Notes: generated by a model from the letters alone, not told the origin. Positions 27,851 through 36,581 are shown, counted from the first letter of the stretch. The stretch is 64,000 nt of DNA from Siccirubricoccus phaeus (GCF_008360935.1 NZ_SRXO01000015.1:84616-148615); one strand, 5' to 3'. Translations and numbers: made by a program.

Positions 27851-27920
27851 GGCTGTTCTCCTGGCGGTGTCGCGGGGCAGGTTGATCGCCGGAGCGCAGC
27901 CTTCCCGCAGACCGGTGCCG

Positions 27921-28027
27921 GTCGGCGGGAAGGCCGGGCTCCCTTCCAGCGGACAAGCAGGCCACTGAAAGCAAAAGCTGGTGGCCCGAGAACGACGTCC
28001 GCAGAACTTCGGAATCGGGACACCAGG
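27921..28027 (-). repeat. Intergenic repeat family B copy
   Basis: Reverse orientation relative to the copy at 34279. Shared blocks are TTCCAGCGGACAAGCAGGCC, the AAAAGCTGGTGGCCCGAGAA tract and GTCCGCAGAACTTCGGAATC. The GCGAAGTTCGCTGGA end is degraded. Confidence 0.7.
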
Positions 28028-28079
28028 CTGCCCTTCTGCGGGCGCGGGCGGGGGGCGGCAACTTCCCATCCGGCAACGA

Positions 28080-28147
28080 GGCATGAGCTTTTGTCATGCC
28101 AACCCGAACGGGAGCCGCCCCGCCAAGGCATGACAATAGCTCATGCC
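28080..28147. promoter_or_regulatory. Paired 21-bp palindromes between divergent genes
   Basis: Two arms, each itself a GGCATGA-N7-TCATGCC palindrome, at 28080-28100 and 28127-28147. They are also near-perfect inverted copies of each other across a 26-base loop. The position between two divergent promoters suggests a regulator with two operators; a large hairpin or another intergenic repeat is the alternative. No regulator gene is adjacent. Confidence 0.5.
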
Positions 28148-28243
28148 GTCCTGCCTCCTTGGAAATTGCCGGCCGCCCGGGCGGGCCCCAAGGATCGCGC
28201 CGCCGGCCAGGACAAGGCCGGCCCGCAACGACAGGAACCGGCC

Positions 28244-28567
28244 ATGTCCGCACCCCCCTCCGCCCGGCGCGACCGCATCACCCCCTTCGTGCCGAAGCTC
28301 GTCGAGATGACCAGCCTCGTCCTCTATGGCGATGTCTGGGAGCGGCCCGGCCTCTCCAAGCGCGACCGCAGCCTCGTCACCATCGCCGCGCTCATCGCGC
28401 TGGGCTGGCAGGACCAGCTCAAGGCGCATGTGCAGCGCGGCCTCGCCAATGGCGTGACCAAGGAGGAGCTGAGCGAGGCCATCACCCATCTCGCCCTCTA
28501 TGCCGGCTGGCCGGCGGCCATGTCGGCCTCGCACACCGCGCTCGACGTGCTCGAGACGCAGGGCTGA
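28244..28567 (+). CDS. Carboxymuconolactone decarboxylase-family protein
   Basis: 107-aa all-helical protein of the CMD/AhpD superfamily (pattern RDRSLVTIAALIALGWQDQL, then HVQRGLANGVTKEELSEAI and HLALYAGWPAAMSA). There is no CxxC pair, so it is PcaC-like rather than an AhpD peroxidase. PcaC proper opens a lactone of protocatechuate degradation; other pca genes are not in the window. RBS CAGGAACCGGCC precedes the ATG, and the dehydrogenase gene follows after nine bases, so they likely share a transcript. Confidence 0.88.
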   Translation: MSAPPSARRDRITPFVPKLVEMTSLVLYGDVWERPGLSKRDRSLVTIAALIALGWQDQLKAHVQRGLANGVTKEELSEAITHLALYAGWPAAMSASHTALDVLETQG

Positions 28568-28576
28568 GGCGCGGCG

Positions 28577-29533
28577 ATGGCGACGGGCGGCGCGGTGCGC
28601 CTTGGCTTCATCGGCCTCGGCACCATGGGGGCCGGCATGGCCGCCAATCTGCAGAAGGCCGGCCATGCGCTGGTGGTGCATGACGCCAGGCGCGCGGCGG
28701 CAGCGCCCTTCCTCGCCGGCGGCGCCACCTGGGCGGAAACGGCGCGGGAGGTGGCGGCCTCGGTCGATATCCTCTTCACCTCGCTGCCCGGTCCGCCGGA
28801 GGTGGAAAGCGTCGCCTTCGGTGCCGAGGGCATCATCGCCGGCGCCGCGCCGGATCTGGCCTGGTTCGACCTTTCGACCAACGCCCCGGCGACGCTGCGC
28901 AAGCTGCAGGCCGCCTTCGCCGCGCGCGGCGGGCATCTGCTCGATGCGCCGGTCAGCGGCGGGCCGAAGGGTGCCGCCTCCGGCCGCCTCGCCATCTGGG
29001 TGGGCGGGGAGGCAGCGGTCTTCGCCCGCCACCAGGCCGTGCTGCGCGCCATCGGCGACCAGGTGCGGCTGATCGGCCCCTTCGGTTCCGCCACCGTGGC
29101 GAAGCTGGCGCACAACCTCTCCAGCTACGCCTTCAACCTCGTCATGGCGGAGGTCTTCGCCATGGGGGTGAAGGCCGGCGTCGAGCCGCTGACCCTCTGG
29201 GCCGCGCTGCGCCAGGGCGCCATGGGCCGCCGCCGCACCTTCGAGGCGCTGGGCGAGCAATTCCTGCAGCACCGCTATGACCCGCCCGCTTTCGCGCTGC
29301 GCCTGGCACACAAGGATGTCGCCCTGGCCGTCGCGCTGGGGAAGGAGGTCGGGGTGCCGATGCGCCTCGCCAGCCTGACGCTGGAGGAGATGACCGAAGC
29401 CCTCGGCCGCGGCTGGGGCGACCGCGATTCCCGCACGCCCATGCTGCTGCAGCAGGAGCGCGCGGGCATCGAGATCAAGCTCCCGGCGGAGGACATCCGC
29501 GCCGTGCTGGATGCCGAGAGGAAGGCGGGCTGA
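28577..29533 (+). CDS. NAD(P)-dependent beta-hydroxyacid dehydrogenase
   Basis: 318-aa protein of the 3-hydroxyisobutyrate/tartronate semialdehyde reductase family. The N-terminal Rossmann motif is GFIGLGTMGAGMAANL. The substrate motif is DAPVSGGPKGAASGRL and the catalytic Lys176 is in SATVAKLAHNL. The usual second Asn of the family (KxxxN) is present. The neighbours (CMD protein before, lactonase-like enzyme 1 base after) suggest a short catabolic operon, substrate not known. Confidence 0.9.
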   Translation: MATGGAVRLGFIGLGTMGAGMAANLQKAGHALVVHDARRAAAAPFLAGGATWAETAREVAASVDILFTSLPGPPEVESVAFGAEGIIAGAAPDLAWFDLSTNAPATLRKLQAAFAARGGHLLDAPVSGGPKGAASGRLAIWVGGEAAVFARHQAVLRAIGDQVRLIGPFGSATVAKLAHNLSSYAFNLVMAEVFAMGVKAGVEPLTLWAALRQGAMGRRRTFEALGEQFLQHRYDPPAFALRLAHKDVALAVALGKEVGVPMRLASLTLEEMTEALGRGWGDRDSRTPMLLQQERAGIEIKLPAEDIRAVLDAERKAG

Positions 29534-29534
29534 G

Positions 29535-30341
29535 ATGGCCGAACCCCTCCCCTGCTACGAGCTCTACGCCATCCGCTACGCCGCGCGGGATGGCCACCGC
29601 CGCGACCATTTCCTCGGTGGCGACCCGCATGACGGGCCGATGCCCATGGCCTACTACGTCTGGGCGGCGATCGGCGCGGAACGCAGCTTCGTCATCGACA
29701 CCGGCTTCAACGCCGAGGTCTCGGCGCGGCGCAAGCGGGACTTCCTGCGCTGCCCGATCGAATCCCTGAGGCTCGTCGGGCTGGATCCGGCGCAGGTGCG
29801 GGACGTGGTGCTGACGCATCTGCACTACGACCATGTCGGCAATTTCGACCGCTTCCCGCAGGCGCAATTCCACCTGCAGGAGCCGGAGATGCACTACGCC
29901 ACCGGCCGGCACATGCGCTACCCGAAGCTGAACCACGCCTTCGAGGTGGAGGATGTGGTCGGCATGGTGCGGCTGAACTATGCCGGGCGGGTGCTGTTCC
30001 ACCGCGGCGATGCGGCGCTGGCGCCGGGCCTCAGCCTGCACCTGGCGGGCGGGCATTCGGCGGGGCTGCAATGCGTGCGGGTGCACACGGCGCGGGGCTG
30101 GGTGGTGCTGGCCTCCGACGTCGCGCATTTCTACGAGAACCTGGACGCGATGCGGCCCTTCCCCACCGCCTTCCATGTCGGCGAGATGCTGGAGGGCTTC
30201 GACCTGCTGCGGCGGCTGGCGCCCTCCCGCGCGCATATCATCCCGGGGCACGACCCGGAGGTGCTGCGGCTCTACCCGGCGCCAAGGGCGGAGCTGGAGG
30301 GGATCGTCGCCCGGCTGGACGTGGCGCCGCGGGAGGGGTGA
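29535..30341 (+). CDS. Metallo-beta-lactamase-fold lactonase-like hydrolase
   Basis: 268-aa enzyme with HLHYDH at 95-100, a metal His in AGGHSAGLQ, Asp in VLASDVAHFYENL and His in IIPGHDPEV, which is the full set for an AttM/AiiA-like dinuclear lactonase. I use the ATG at 29535, one base after the upstream stop; an earlier in-frame start would overlap the dehydrogenase gene. N-acyl-homoserine lactone or sugar-lactone hydrolysis are both possible; the operon context favours a metabolic lactone. Confidence 0.87.
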   Translation: MAEPLPCYELYAIRYAARDGHRRDHFLGGDPHDGPMPMAYYVWAAIGAERSFVIDTGFNAEVSARRKRDFLRCPIESLRLVGLDPAQVRDVVLTHLHYDHVGNFDRFPQAQFHLQEPEMHYATGRHMRYPKLNHAFEVEDVVGMVRLNYAGRVLFHRGDAALAPGLSLHLAGGHSAGLQCVRVHTARGWVVLASDVAHFYENLDAMRPFPTAFHVGEMLEGFDLLRRLAPSRAHIIPGHDPEVLRLYPAPRAELEGIVARLDVAPREG

Positions 30342-30552
30342 TATGGGGGCTCCGCCCCCATGCCCCGGCCAGGGGCGCTGCCCCTGGACCCCCGCCGGGG
30401 GGAAAGCTTCCCCCCGGACCCCGCCCCGAGTCTGCAGGTTCAACCATCGGGTCTGAAAACTCAGACCGGGGTCCGGGGCCAGGTCCTGGCCCCGGCGGAG
30501 GTGCAGGAGGCAGCGTCTCCTGCTGGGGGTTCGGGGACGAAGCCTCCGCCCC
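30342..30552. terminator. Hairpin-rich gap between convergent genes
   Basis: At least four strong stems: TATGGGGGCTCCGCCCCCAT, CCAGGGGCGCTGCCCCTGG, GGGTCTGAAAACTCAGACC and a GGCCAGGTCCTGGCC stem. None is followed by a clear T-tract. Together they probably stop transcription from both the lactonase and LysR genes. Confidence 0.5.
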
Positions 30553-31446
30553 TCACGCCGCGTAAGGCCGCACCTCCCGTTCCAGCCAGGCCAGGAAGGC
30601 CCGCCCGCGGTAATTCAGCGGCCGGTCCTCTGGATACACCGCGTAGTAGCTCAGCCGCCGCTCCAGCGTCCGGCCGAACAGCGGCACCAGCAGCCCGGCC
30701 TCGATATCCCCCTCCAGCAGCCGCACCTGACCCATCGCGACCCCAAGCCCGGTGACCGCCGCCTGATAGGTCAGCACGGAGCTGGAGAACTCCATCCCCG
30801 TCACCGGGATGTCGGCGCGGCCCACCGCCGCCAGCCAGTCCCGCCAATCGCTGCGGCGCAGGCGGGAGACCAGCAGCCGGTGCCGCCGGAGATCGTCGAT
30901 CTCGCGCAGCGGCAGCTCCCCCCGCAGCAGCAGCGGGCTGCACACCGGCTGCAGCACGTCGGCGAAAAGCCGGTGCGCCGCCAGGCCCGGCCAGTCGCCA
31001 TTGCCGAACAGCACCGCCATGTCCACGTGGCCGCGGCTGAAATCCGCCACCGCCGCGACGGTGCTGATGCGGACATTGATCTCCGGATGGTCCTTCTCGA
31101 AGCGCGGCAGCCGGCCGATCAGCCATTTCGCGGCGAAGGTATGATAGACCTGCAGATGCAGCGGCTCTGCCTTCGCCGCCTGCCGCATGCGCTGGGTGGC
31201 GTTGACGATGCGGCTGAAGGCCGGGGCGATCTCCCGGTGATAGGCGGCGCCGGCCGGCGTCAGCGTCGCCCCTCGCCGGTCGCGGTGAAACAGCGGCCGC
31301 TGCAGATACCCCTCCAGCACCGCGATCTGCCGGCTGACCGCGGATTGCGAGACGTTCAGCTCCTCCGCCGCCAGAGTGAAATTACCCAGCCGGGCGACGA
31401 CGTCGAAGACATGCAGCGGATTGAGCGGGGGCAGGGAGCGCGACAC
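30553..31446 (-). CDS. LysR-family regulator (GcvA-like)
   Basis: 297-aa activator or repressor. The helix-turn-helix is GNFTLAAEELNVSQSAVSRQ, followed by LEGYLQRPLFHR and a LysR substrate-binding domain. I choose the GTG at 31446 because it gives SRSLPPLNPLHVFDVVARLG, the normal GcvA-type N-terminus, and leaves the two palindromes at 31457-31503 upstream; an ATG at 31530 would add 28 unusual residues and put those sites inside the gene. It is divergent from a Bug receptor gene, its probable target. Confidence 0.88.
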   Translation of the reverse strand: MSRSLPPLNPLHVFDVVARLGNFTLAAEELNVSQSAVSRQIAVLEGYLQRPLFHRDRRGATLTPAGAAYHREIAPAFSRIVNATQRMRQAAKAEPLHLQVYHTFAAKWLIGRLPRFEKDHPEINVRISTVAAVADFSRGHVDMAVLFGNGDWPGLAAHRLFADVLQPVCSPLLLRGELPLREIDDLRRHRLLVSRLRRSDWRDWLAAVGRADIPVTGMEFSSSVLTYQAAVTGLGVAMGQVRLLEGDIEAGLLVPLFGRTLERRLSYYAVYPEDRPLNYRGRAFLAWLEREVRPYAA

Positions 31447-31456
31447 GGCTCTGATG

Positions 31457-31503
31457 CATGAGAAAAACTCATGGCTTTCTACGGTTTGGACAGTTGCCTG
31501 TCC
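31457..31503. promoter_or_regulatory. LysR-type operator candidates between divergent genes
   Basis: Two perfect palindromes: CATGAG-AAAAA-CTCATG (31457-31473), which contains the LysR T-N11-A pattern, and GGACAG-TTGC-CTGTCC (31488-31503). They lie just upstream of the LysR GTG start and about 170-215 bases upstream of the Bug receptor ATG, the normal place for autoregulation and activation of a divergent target. Confidence 0.6.
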
Positions 31504-31673
31504 AGCACTCAGGGTGGAGAGGTGGGTCATCCATAACGGCCCCGGGAGGATCGCTGTGGCGCCATCGAGCCCCACCCAGCCAAGGTGCAGCGGCGCGCCG
31601 CTGCCCCTGGCGCCGGCCGCCCGGCCCGCCTCCCGCCAATCCCCGAAGCCATAACCATAAGAGGCGCCCGCAC

Positions 31674-32657
31674 ATGTCCATCCGCCTTCCCCTCCTCGCC
31701 CTGGCGGCGGCGCTCGGCCTGGCCGCGCCCCGGCCAGGCGAGGCCCAGGCCCAGGCCGGCTATCCGGACCGGCCGATCCGGGTGGTGCTGCCCTTCGCCG
31801 CCGGCGGCGGCGCGGACATCATCACCCGCATCTTCTCGGATTGCCTCGGCACCCGGCTGGGCCAGTCCATCGTGGTGGAGAATCGCGGCGGCGCCGGGGG
31901 CAATATCGGCGCGGAGATCGTCGCCCGCGCCCCGGCGGATGGCTACACCCTGCTGGTCAGCACCATCTCCACCCAGGTGCTGAACCGCTTCCTCTACAAG
32001 CGGCTGCCCTATGACGCGCGCAAGGATTTCGTCGCGATCAGCCAGATCGGCCTGACCGCCAACGTGCTGATCGCCCGCGCCGGCCTGCCGGCGACGAATG
32101 TGCAGGAGCTGGTCGCGCTGGCGAAGAAATCGCCCGGCGAACTCAGCTATGGCTCCTCCGGCACCGGCACCATCCTGCACCTCTCGGGCGAGATCTTCGC
32201 CCGCATGGCGGGGGTGCGGATGACGCATGTGCCCTATCGCGGCTCCGCCCTGGCGATGAATGATCTGCTTGCCGGCCAGCTCGACACCGCCTTCGACATC
32301 CCGACCGGCGTGGTGCAGCAGGTCCGGGATGGCAGCATCCGGGCGCTGGCGGTGACGGCGAAGCAGCGCTCCCCGCTGCTGCCGGAGGTGCCGACCCTGG
32401 CGGAATCCGGCCTGCCGGATTACGAGACCTATCTCTGGCACGGGTTGTTCGCCCCCGCCGCGACGCCGGCCCCGATCGTCGAGCGGCTGGGGAAGGAATC
32501 CCAGGCCGCGCTGGCCGATCCGGCCTGCCGGGCGCGGCTGGTGCAGGTGGGGATCGACCCGGTCGGCTCCAGCCCGGCGGAGTTCACCCGCTTCTGGGAC
32601 GCCCAGATCGCCTATTGGGGGCCCTTCGTGCAGGCCTCCGGCGTCACGCTGGACTGA
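31674..32657 (+). CDS. Bug-family tripartite tricarboxylate receptor
   Basis: 327-aa periplasmic binding protein with a signal peptide (cleavage near GEAQAQA). The mature part has the Bug signatures YPDRPIRVVLPFAAGGGAD, VVENRGGAGGNIGAE and PADGYTLLVSTI. Bug proteins bind carboxylates, amides or nicotinate and may deliver to TctAB, but no tctAB is nearby, which is typical of the many orphans in this group. Control by the divergent LysR gene is likely. Confidence 0.92.
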   Translation: MSIRLPLLALAAALGLAAPRPGEAQAQAGYPDRPIRVVLPFAAGGGADIITRIFSDCLGTRLGQSIVVENRGGAGGNIGAEIVARAPADGYTLLVSTISTQVLNRFLYKRLPYDARKDFVAISQIGLTANVLIARAGLPATNVQELVALAKKSPGELSYGSSGTGTILHLSGEIFARMAGVRMTHVPYRGSALAMNDLLAGQLDTAFDIPTGVVQQVRDGSIRALAVTAKQRSPLLPEVPTLAESGLPDYETYLWHGLFAPAATPAPIVERLGKESQAALADPACRARLVQVGIDPVGSSPAEFTRFWDAQIAYWGPFVQASGVTLD

Positions 32658-32705
32658 GGCGCATTGGCGGGGGCGGCCGGCCGCGCCCGCCAAAGGCTGC
32701 TTTCC

Positions 32706-32817
32706 TGCCCGCGAAGTTCGCTGGAGTTCCAGCGAATGGAGCGGGCAGGCAGGCAAGTGGACAGGCCGGCCGGCGGCCCGAGAACGCGATCCGCAGACTT
32801 CGGGACCGGCCATTGGG
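32706..32817 (-). repeat. Intergenic repeat family B copy
   Basis: Reverse orientation: GCCCGCGAAGTTCGCTGGAG/TTCCAGCGAA, a GCGGGCAGG block, a CGGCCCGAGAACGCGATCCG tract and CAGACTTCGGGACCGG. It fills the gap between the Bug receptor and MmgE/PrpD genes. Confidence 0.8.
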
Positions 32818-32876
32818 ATAGTTTCCGGCCATCCGCCCCGGACCGGGCGGCCCCGCCGCCAGACCGCGAGGATGCG

Positions 32877-34259
32877 ATGCCCGACGCGACCGCCACCGCC
32901 ACCGCCGCCACCGCGCTGGGCCAGCTCGCCGCCTTCACCGCCGGCCTGACCCCGGCGACCCTGCCGCCGGCGGTGGTGGAGAAGGCCAAGGCCTGCCTGC
33001 TGGATTCGCTCTCCGCCGCCGTCACCTTCGGCGCGCATCCCCGGGCCCGCGCCGCCCTGGCCGCCGTGCCGCATGACGCGCCGGGCCATGCCTGCCGCAT
33101 CCTCGGCACGCCGCACCGCGCGGCCGCGGCCGATGCGGCCTTCGTCAACGGCGTCGCCACCGCGGCCACCGGGCGGATGGACACCCACCCCGCCCCGGCC
33201 AGCCATCCCGGCACCGTCGTGGTGCCCGCCGTGCTGGCGGCGGCCGAACAGGCGGGAAGCGACGGCTTCACCCTGATCGCCGCCCTGGTCGCCGGCTATG
33301 AGGCGATGTGCCGGCTGGGCGAGACGCTGATGACGCCCGCTTTGGCCGAGACCTTCCGCCCCACCAGCCTGGCCGGACCGACCGGCGCCGGGTTCGGCGC
33401 CGCCCGGGCGCTGGGGCTGACGCCGGCGCAGGCGGTGAATGCCGGCAGCCTGGCGGCGCAGACCTCCATGGGGCTGAACGAATGGGCGCATGCCGGCACC
33501 AATGAGGGCGCCTTCCATTCCGGCTTCGCCGCCCGCAACGGCGTCACTGCCGCGCTGCTCGGCCGGGCCGGCGCCGTCGCCGCGCCGAGCGTGCTGGAGG
33601 GGCGCTCCGGCCTGCTCGCCGCCTTCGGCCGGCGCGAGGCGGCGGCGGGGCTGACGGCCGGGCTGGGCGAGGGCTTCGCCATCCTCGCCATCCTGCACAA
33701 GCCGGCCCCCGCCTGCGTCTATGTGCAGACGCCCGTGCAGCTCGCCGAGCAGCTCTGCCGGGAGGATCCGCCGGCGCTGGAGGATATCGAGGCCGTCACC
33801 ATCCATGTCTGCCACGCGGCGGCGACCTATCCGGGCTGCGACAATCCCGGGCCGATCCCGACCCAGCAGGCGGCGCGGATGAGCCTGCAATACAGCGTCG
33901 CCTCCGTGCTGGCGGCCAGCGCCATCCGCGACGGGAATTGGTCGGACCATCCCGATCCCCGGGCCGTGGCCCTGGCCGCGCGCAGCAGGGTGGTGGTGGA
34001 GGATGCCTTCACCGCCGCCTTCCCGGCACGCCAGAGCGCGGCGATCGAGCTGCGGCTCCGCGGCCGCGCGCCGCGCCGGGCGGAGCAGGCGGATCTCCGT
34101 TCCCTGACCTGGCCGGAGCTGGAGCGGCGCTTCCTGCTGGCGGCGGAGCCGGTGATCGGGCGGTCCCAGGCCCTGGCGGCGGTGGAGGCGACGCGGCGGC
34201 TGGAGACGCTCGAGGCGGTCGGCGCGCTGACGGCGCTGCTGGCGCCGGCGGCACGATAG
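32877..34259 (+). CDS. MmgE/PrpD family protein
   Basis: 460-aa protein of the 2-methylcitrate dehydratase/iminodisuccinate epimerase superfamily. The N-terminal helical domain begins LGQLAAFTAGLTPATLPP and has CLLDSLSAAVTFG; the block VNGVATAATGRMDTHPAPASHPG matches the family's substrate loop. A C-terminal alpha/beta domain follows. The function may be dehydration or epimerisation of a di- or tricarboxylate, consistent with the carboxylate receptor just upstream. No other prp genes are present. The ATG at 32877 is preceded by CGAGGATG. Confidence 0.88.
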   Translation: MPDATATATAATALGQLAAFTAGLTPATLPPAVVEKAKACLLDSLSAAVTFGAHPRARAALAAVPHDAPGHACRILGTPHRAAAADAAFVNGVATAATGRMDTHPAPASHPGTVVVPAVLAAAEQAGSDGFTLIAALVAGYEAMCRLGETLMTPALAETFRPTSLAGPTGAGFGAARALGLTPAQAVNAGSLAAQTSMGLNEWAHAGTNEGAFHSGFAARNGVTAALLGRAGAVAAPSVLEGRSGLLAAFGRREAAAGLTAGLGEGFAILAILHKPAPACVYVQTPVQLAEQLCREDPPALEDIEAVTIHVCHAAATYPGCDNPGPIPTQQAARMSLQYSVASVLAASAIRDGNWSDHPDPRAVALAARSRVVVEDAFTAAFPARQSAAIELRLRGRAPRRAEQADLRSLTWPELERRFLLAAEPVIGRSQALAAVEATRRLETLEAVGALTALLAPAAR

Positions 34260-34278
34260 GCGGCTGGCGGCGCAGCCA

Positions 34279-34398
34279 GTGTCCCGATCCCGCAGTCCTG
34301 CGGACTTCGTTCTCGGGCCGCTGGCTCTTGTTTTCAGTGGCCTGCTTGTCCGCTGCGTTCGCTGAAATTCCAGCGAACTTCGCGGGCAGGACCCTGGG
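34279..34398 (+). repeat. Intergenic repeat family B, reference copy
   Basis: Best-preserved copy, about 120 bp. Left part GTGTCCCGATCCCGCAGTCC-TGCGGACTTCG has an inner CCGCAG/CTGCGG palindrome. A middle TTGTTTTCAGTGGCCTGC tract follows, then the right palindrome TTCGCTGAAATTCCAGCGAA and CTTCGCGGGCAGG. Confidence 0.8.
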
Positions 34399-34474
34399 CC
34401 GCGCCGCCAGCCGCGCCGGCACGGCAGCGCCGGCGGTTGACCCGCCGCATGGCGGCCGCCATCTTTCGCCCCGC

Positions 34475-34834
34475 ATGCTCGCCCGGCTCGGCACCTCCCC
34501 GCTCGCCCGCCTGATCGGCCTCCTGGCCGTGCTGCTGGCGCTCGGCCTCGGCAATCATGCGCATGCCTCGGCCGGCGGCGGGACATTGGTGCTGGCCGGC
34601 GCCGCGCCCATAGCGGCGGAGGCGCAGCCCGGGGGCGAGGATGGCGGCGCGCTGCCGGCCGCGGCCCATTGCGCGCTCTGCCACGTCGCCCAGGGGCTGC
34701 TGCCCGAACCGGCGGCGATGCAGGGGCCGGCCCTCCGGCCGGAACGCGGCATCCCGTCCCGCGCGGTGCTCCCCGCCGACCTGGCGCTGCCGGAAGGCCC
34801 GGCGCGGCCACCCAGGCCCATGCGCGCCGCCTGA
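34475..34834 (+). CDS. Small DUF2946-like secreted protein
   Basis: 119-aa protein with an N-terminal hydrophobic segment (LIGLLAVLLALGLGNHAHA) and a single metal-type motif HCALCHVAQG in the mature part. The length, the His/Cys cluster and its position before metal-efflux genes resemble the DUF2946 proteins found in copper loci. Assignment is by context and pattern only. It starts an apparent operon of four genes ending at 40116. Confidence 0.6.
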   Translation: MLARLGTSPLARLIGLLAVLLALGLGNHAHASAGGGTLVLAGAAPIAAEAQPGGEDGGALPAAAHCALCHVAQGLLPEPAAMQGPALRPERGIPSRAVLPADLALPEGPARPPRPMRAA

Positions 34835-34903
34835 CCGCGCCCGTCCGGGAGGAGGGGCGCGGCCTGACCGCCATGCCGCCCCCCTTACGCCGGACGATCC
34901 CGC

Positions 34904-36574
34904 ATGCCCCGTTTCCAGGCCCTGCGCGCAGGCCTTGCCGCCGCGCTGCTGCTCGCCTTTGCCGCCGCCGCCCATGAGGGCCATGATGACGACGCCCCCG
35001 AAGCCGCGGCGCCGGCCCGCCCGCGCCTTGCCCTGCATACCGAGGCCTATGAGCTGGTCGCGGTGCGGGAGGCGCCGGACCGGCTGCGCCTCTGGCTGGA
35101 CCTGTTCGAGGGCAATGCGCCCGTCACCGCCGCCAGGATCGAGGTAACGGTCGGCGAGGCCGCGCCGCTGGTGGCAGCGCCCGAGGCGGATGGCACCTAC
35201 CGGCTGGAGAGCCCGGATCTGGCGGTCACCGGCCAACCCCTCGAGCTGGTCTTCGCCATCGCCGGCGGCCCGGCCGGGGATGAGCTGATGGCCGGCACGC
35301 TGCCCGCCCTGCCGCCGCCCGACCCGCATCTCGGCCCCTTCGAGGATCGCTGGCAGGCCGGGCGGGAATGGCTCGCCCATCGGCCCTGGCTGGTGGCGGG
35401 CGGCGGGGCGGCCTGCGGCCTGCTGGCCGGCATCGCCCTGGCCCGCCCGCGGTGGCGCCGGCGGCGGGCCGCCCTCGCGGCCCTGGCCATCGGCCTCCTC
35501 GCCCCCGCGCTGCCGGCGCAGGCCGGGCCCGGCCATGACCATGACGCGCCGGCGACCCCCGCGGCCGCGGTGGACGCCCCGGCGCGCCTGCCGGACGGCA
35601 CGGTCTTCCTGCCCAAGGTCAGCCAGCGCCTGCTGGAGATCCGCACCGTGACCCTGCGGGAGGGGGTGGCGCCACGCAGCGTCACCCTGGTCGGCCGGGT
35701 GGTGGCCGACCCCAACCGGGGCGGCCTGGCCCAGAGCATCGCCGGCGGCCGCATCCTGCCGCCGGAGGGCGGGCTGCCCCGCCTCGGCCAGGCGGTGCGG
35801 CGCGGCGAGGTGCTGGCCATCGTCGAGCCGCCGATCCCGGTCGCCGACCAGACCACCATCGCCGAGCGCTCGGGCGACCTGGAACAGCAGATCGCCGCCG
35901 CCGAGGCCCGGCTGGCCCGCGCCCGCAACCTGGCCGCCGCCGGCGCCGGCACCCGGGTGATGGTGGCGGATACCGAGATCGAGCTGGAGGGGCTGCGCCG
36001 CCGCCGCACCCTGCTCGGGCAGAGCCGGGTGGCGCCGGAGGTGATCCGCGCCCCGGCCGACGGCGTCATCGCCAGCGCCCAGATCGTCGCCGGCCAGGTG
36101 GTGGCGGCGCAGGACGTGCTGTTCCAGATCGTCGACCCGGGCGGCCTCTGGGTGGAGGCGCTGGTCTTCGGCGCCGATGCGGCCCAGGCCTTCCGGGCGG
36201 CCAGCGCCGCCACCCGCGGCGGCCCGCCGATGCGGCTGGCGCTGCAGGGCTTCGGCCGCGCCGTGCAGCAGGGCGCGACCCTGGCGCAATTCCGCATCCT
36301 GGACCCGCCGCCCGGCCTGGCGCTGGGCCAGCCCGTCACCGTCTCGGCGGAGATCGCCGAGCCGGTGCGCGGCCTGATCCTGCCCCGCGCCGCGGTGGTG
36401 CGCGCCGCGAACGGGGAGCAGGTGGCCTGGCGCCACCTCGCGCCGGAGAGCTTCACCGCCGCCCCCATCCGGGTGGAGCCGCTGGACGCCACCCGCGTGC
36501 TGGTCGCCGCCGGCCTGCAACCCGGCGAGCGGGTGGTGGTCGAGGGCGCCGGCCTGCTGAACCAGCTGCGCTGA
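34904..36574 (+). CDS. RND periplasmic adaptor (CzcB/CusB type) with extra N-terminal domain
   Basis: 556-aa membrane-fusion protein linking an RND pump to an outer-membrane channel. The first 220 residues form an unusual extra part: signal peptide, His/Asp-rich HEGHDDD, a beta domain and a second hydrophobic segment. A further HDHD stretch precedes the adaptor core (lipoyl and barrel domains from about residue 230: IRTVTLREGVAPRSVTLVGR, RAPADGVIASAQIVAGQVV, LILPRAAVV). The His-rich tracts favour a divalent metal such as Cu, Zn, Co or Ni. Eight bases precede the pump gene. Confidence 0.88.
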   Translation: MPRFQALRAGLAAALLLAFAAAAHEGHDDDAPEAAAPARPRLALHTEAYELVAVREAPDRLRLWLDLFEGNAPVTAARIEVTVGEAAPLVAAPEADGTYRLESPDLAVTGQPLELVFAIAGGPAGDELMAGTLPALPPPDPHLGPFEDRWQAGREWLAHRPWLVAGGGAACGLLAGIALARPRWRRRRAALAALAIGLLAPALPAQAGPGHDHDAPATPAAAVDAPARLPDGTVFLPKVSQRLLEIRTVTLREGVAPRSVTLVGRVVADPNRGGLAQSIAGGRILPPEGGLPRLGQAVRRGEVLAIVEPPIPVADQTTIAERSGDLEQQIAAAEARLARARNLAAAGAGTRVMVADTEIELEGLRRRRTLLGQSRVAPEVIRAPADGVIASAQIVAGQVVAAQDVLFQIVDPGGLWVEALVFGADAAQAFRAASAATRGGPPMRLALQGFGRAVQQGATLAQFRILDPPPGLALGQPVTVSAEIAEPVRGLILPRAAVVRAANGEQVAWRHLAPESFTAAPIRVEPLDATRVLVAAGLQPGERVVVEGAGLLNQLR

Positions 36575-36581
36575 GGCGGCG

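Larger units (their letters stand above)
27851..28243. other. Divergent intergenic region with repeat and paired palindromes
   Basis: Separates the acyl-CoA dehydrogenase and CMD genes, which point away from each other. It holds one family B repeat (27921-28027) and the paired palindromes at 28080-28147. No coding pattern seen. Confidence 0.55.

Noticed and set aside
31527..34874. Minus-strand open frame of over 1100 codons
   Set aside because: Runs across the Bug receptor, MmgE/PrpD gene and two repeats; no recognisable domain.
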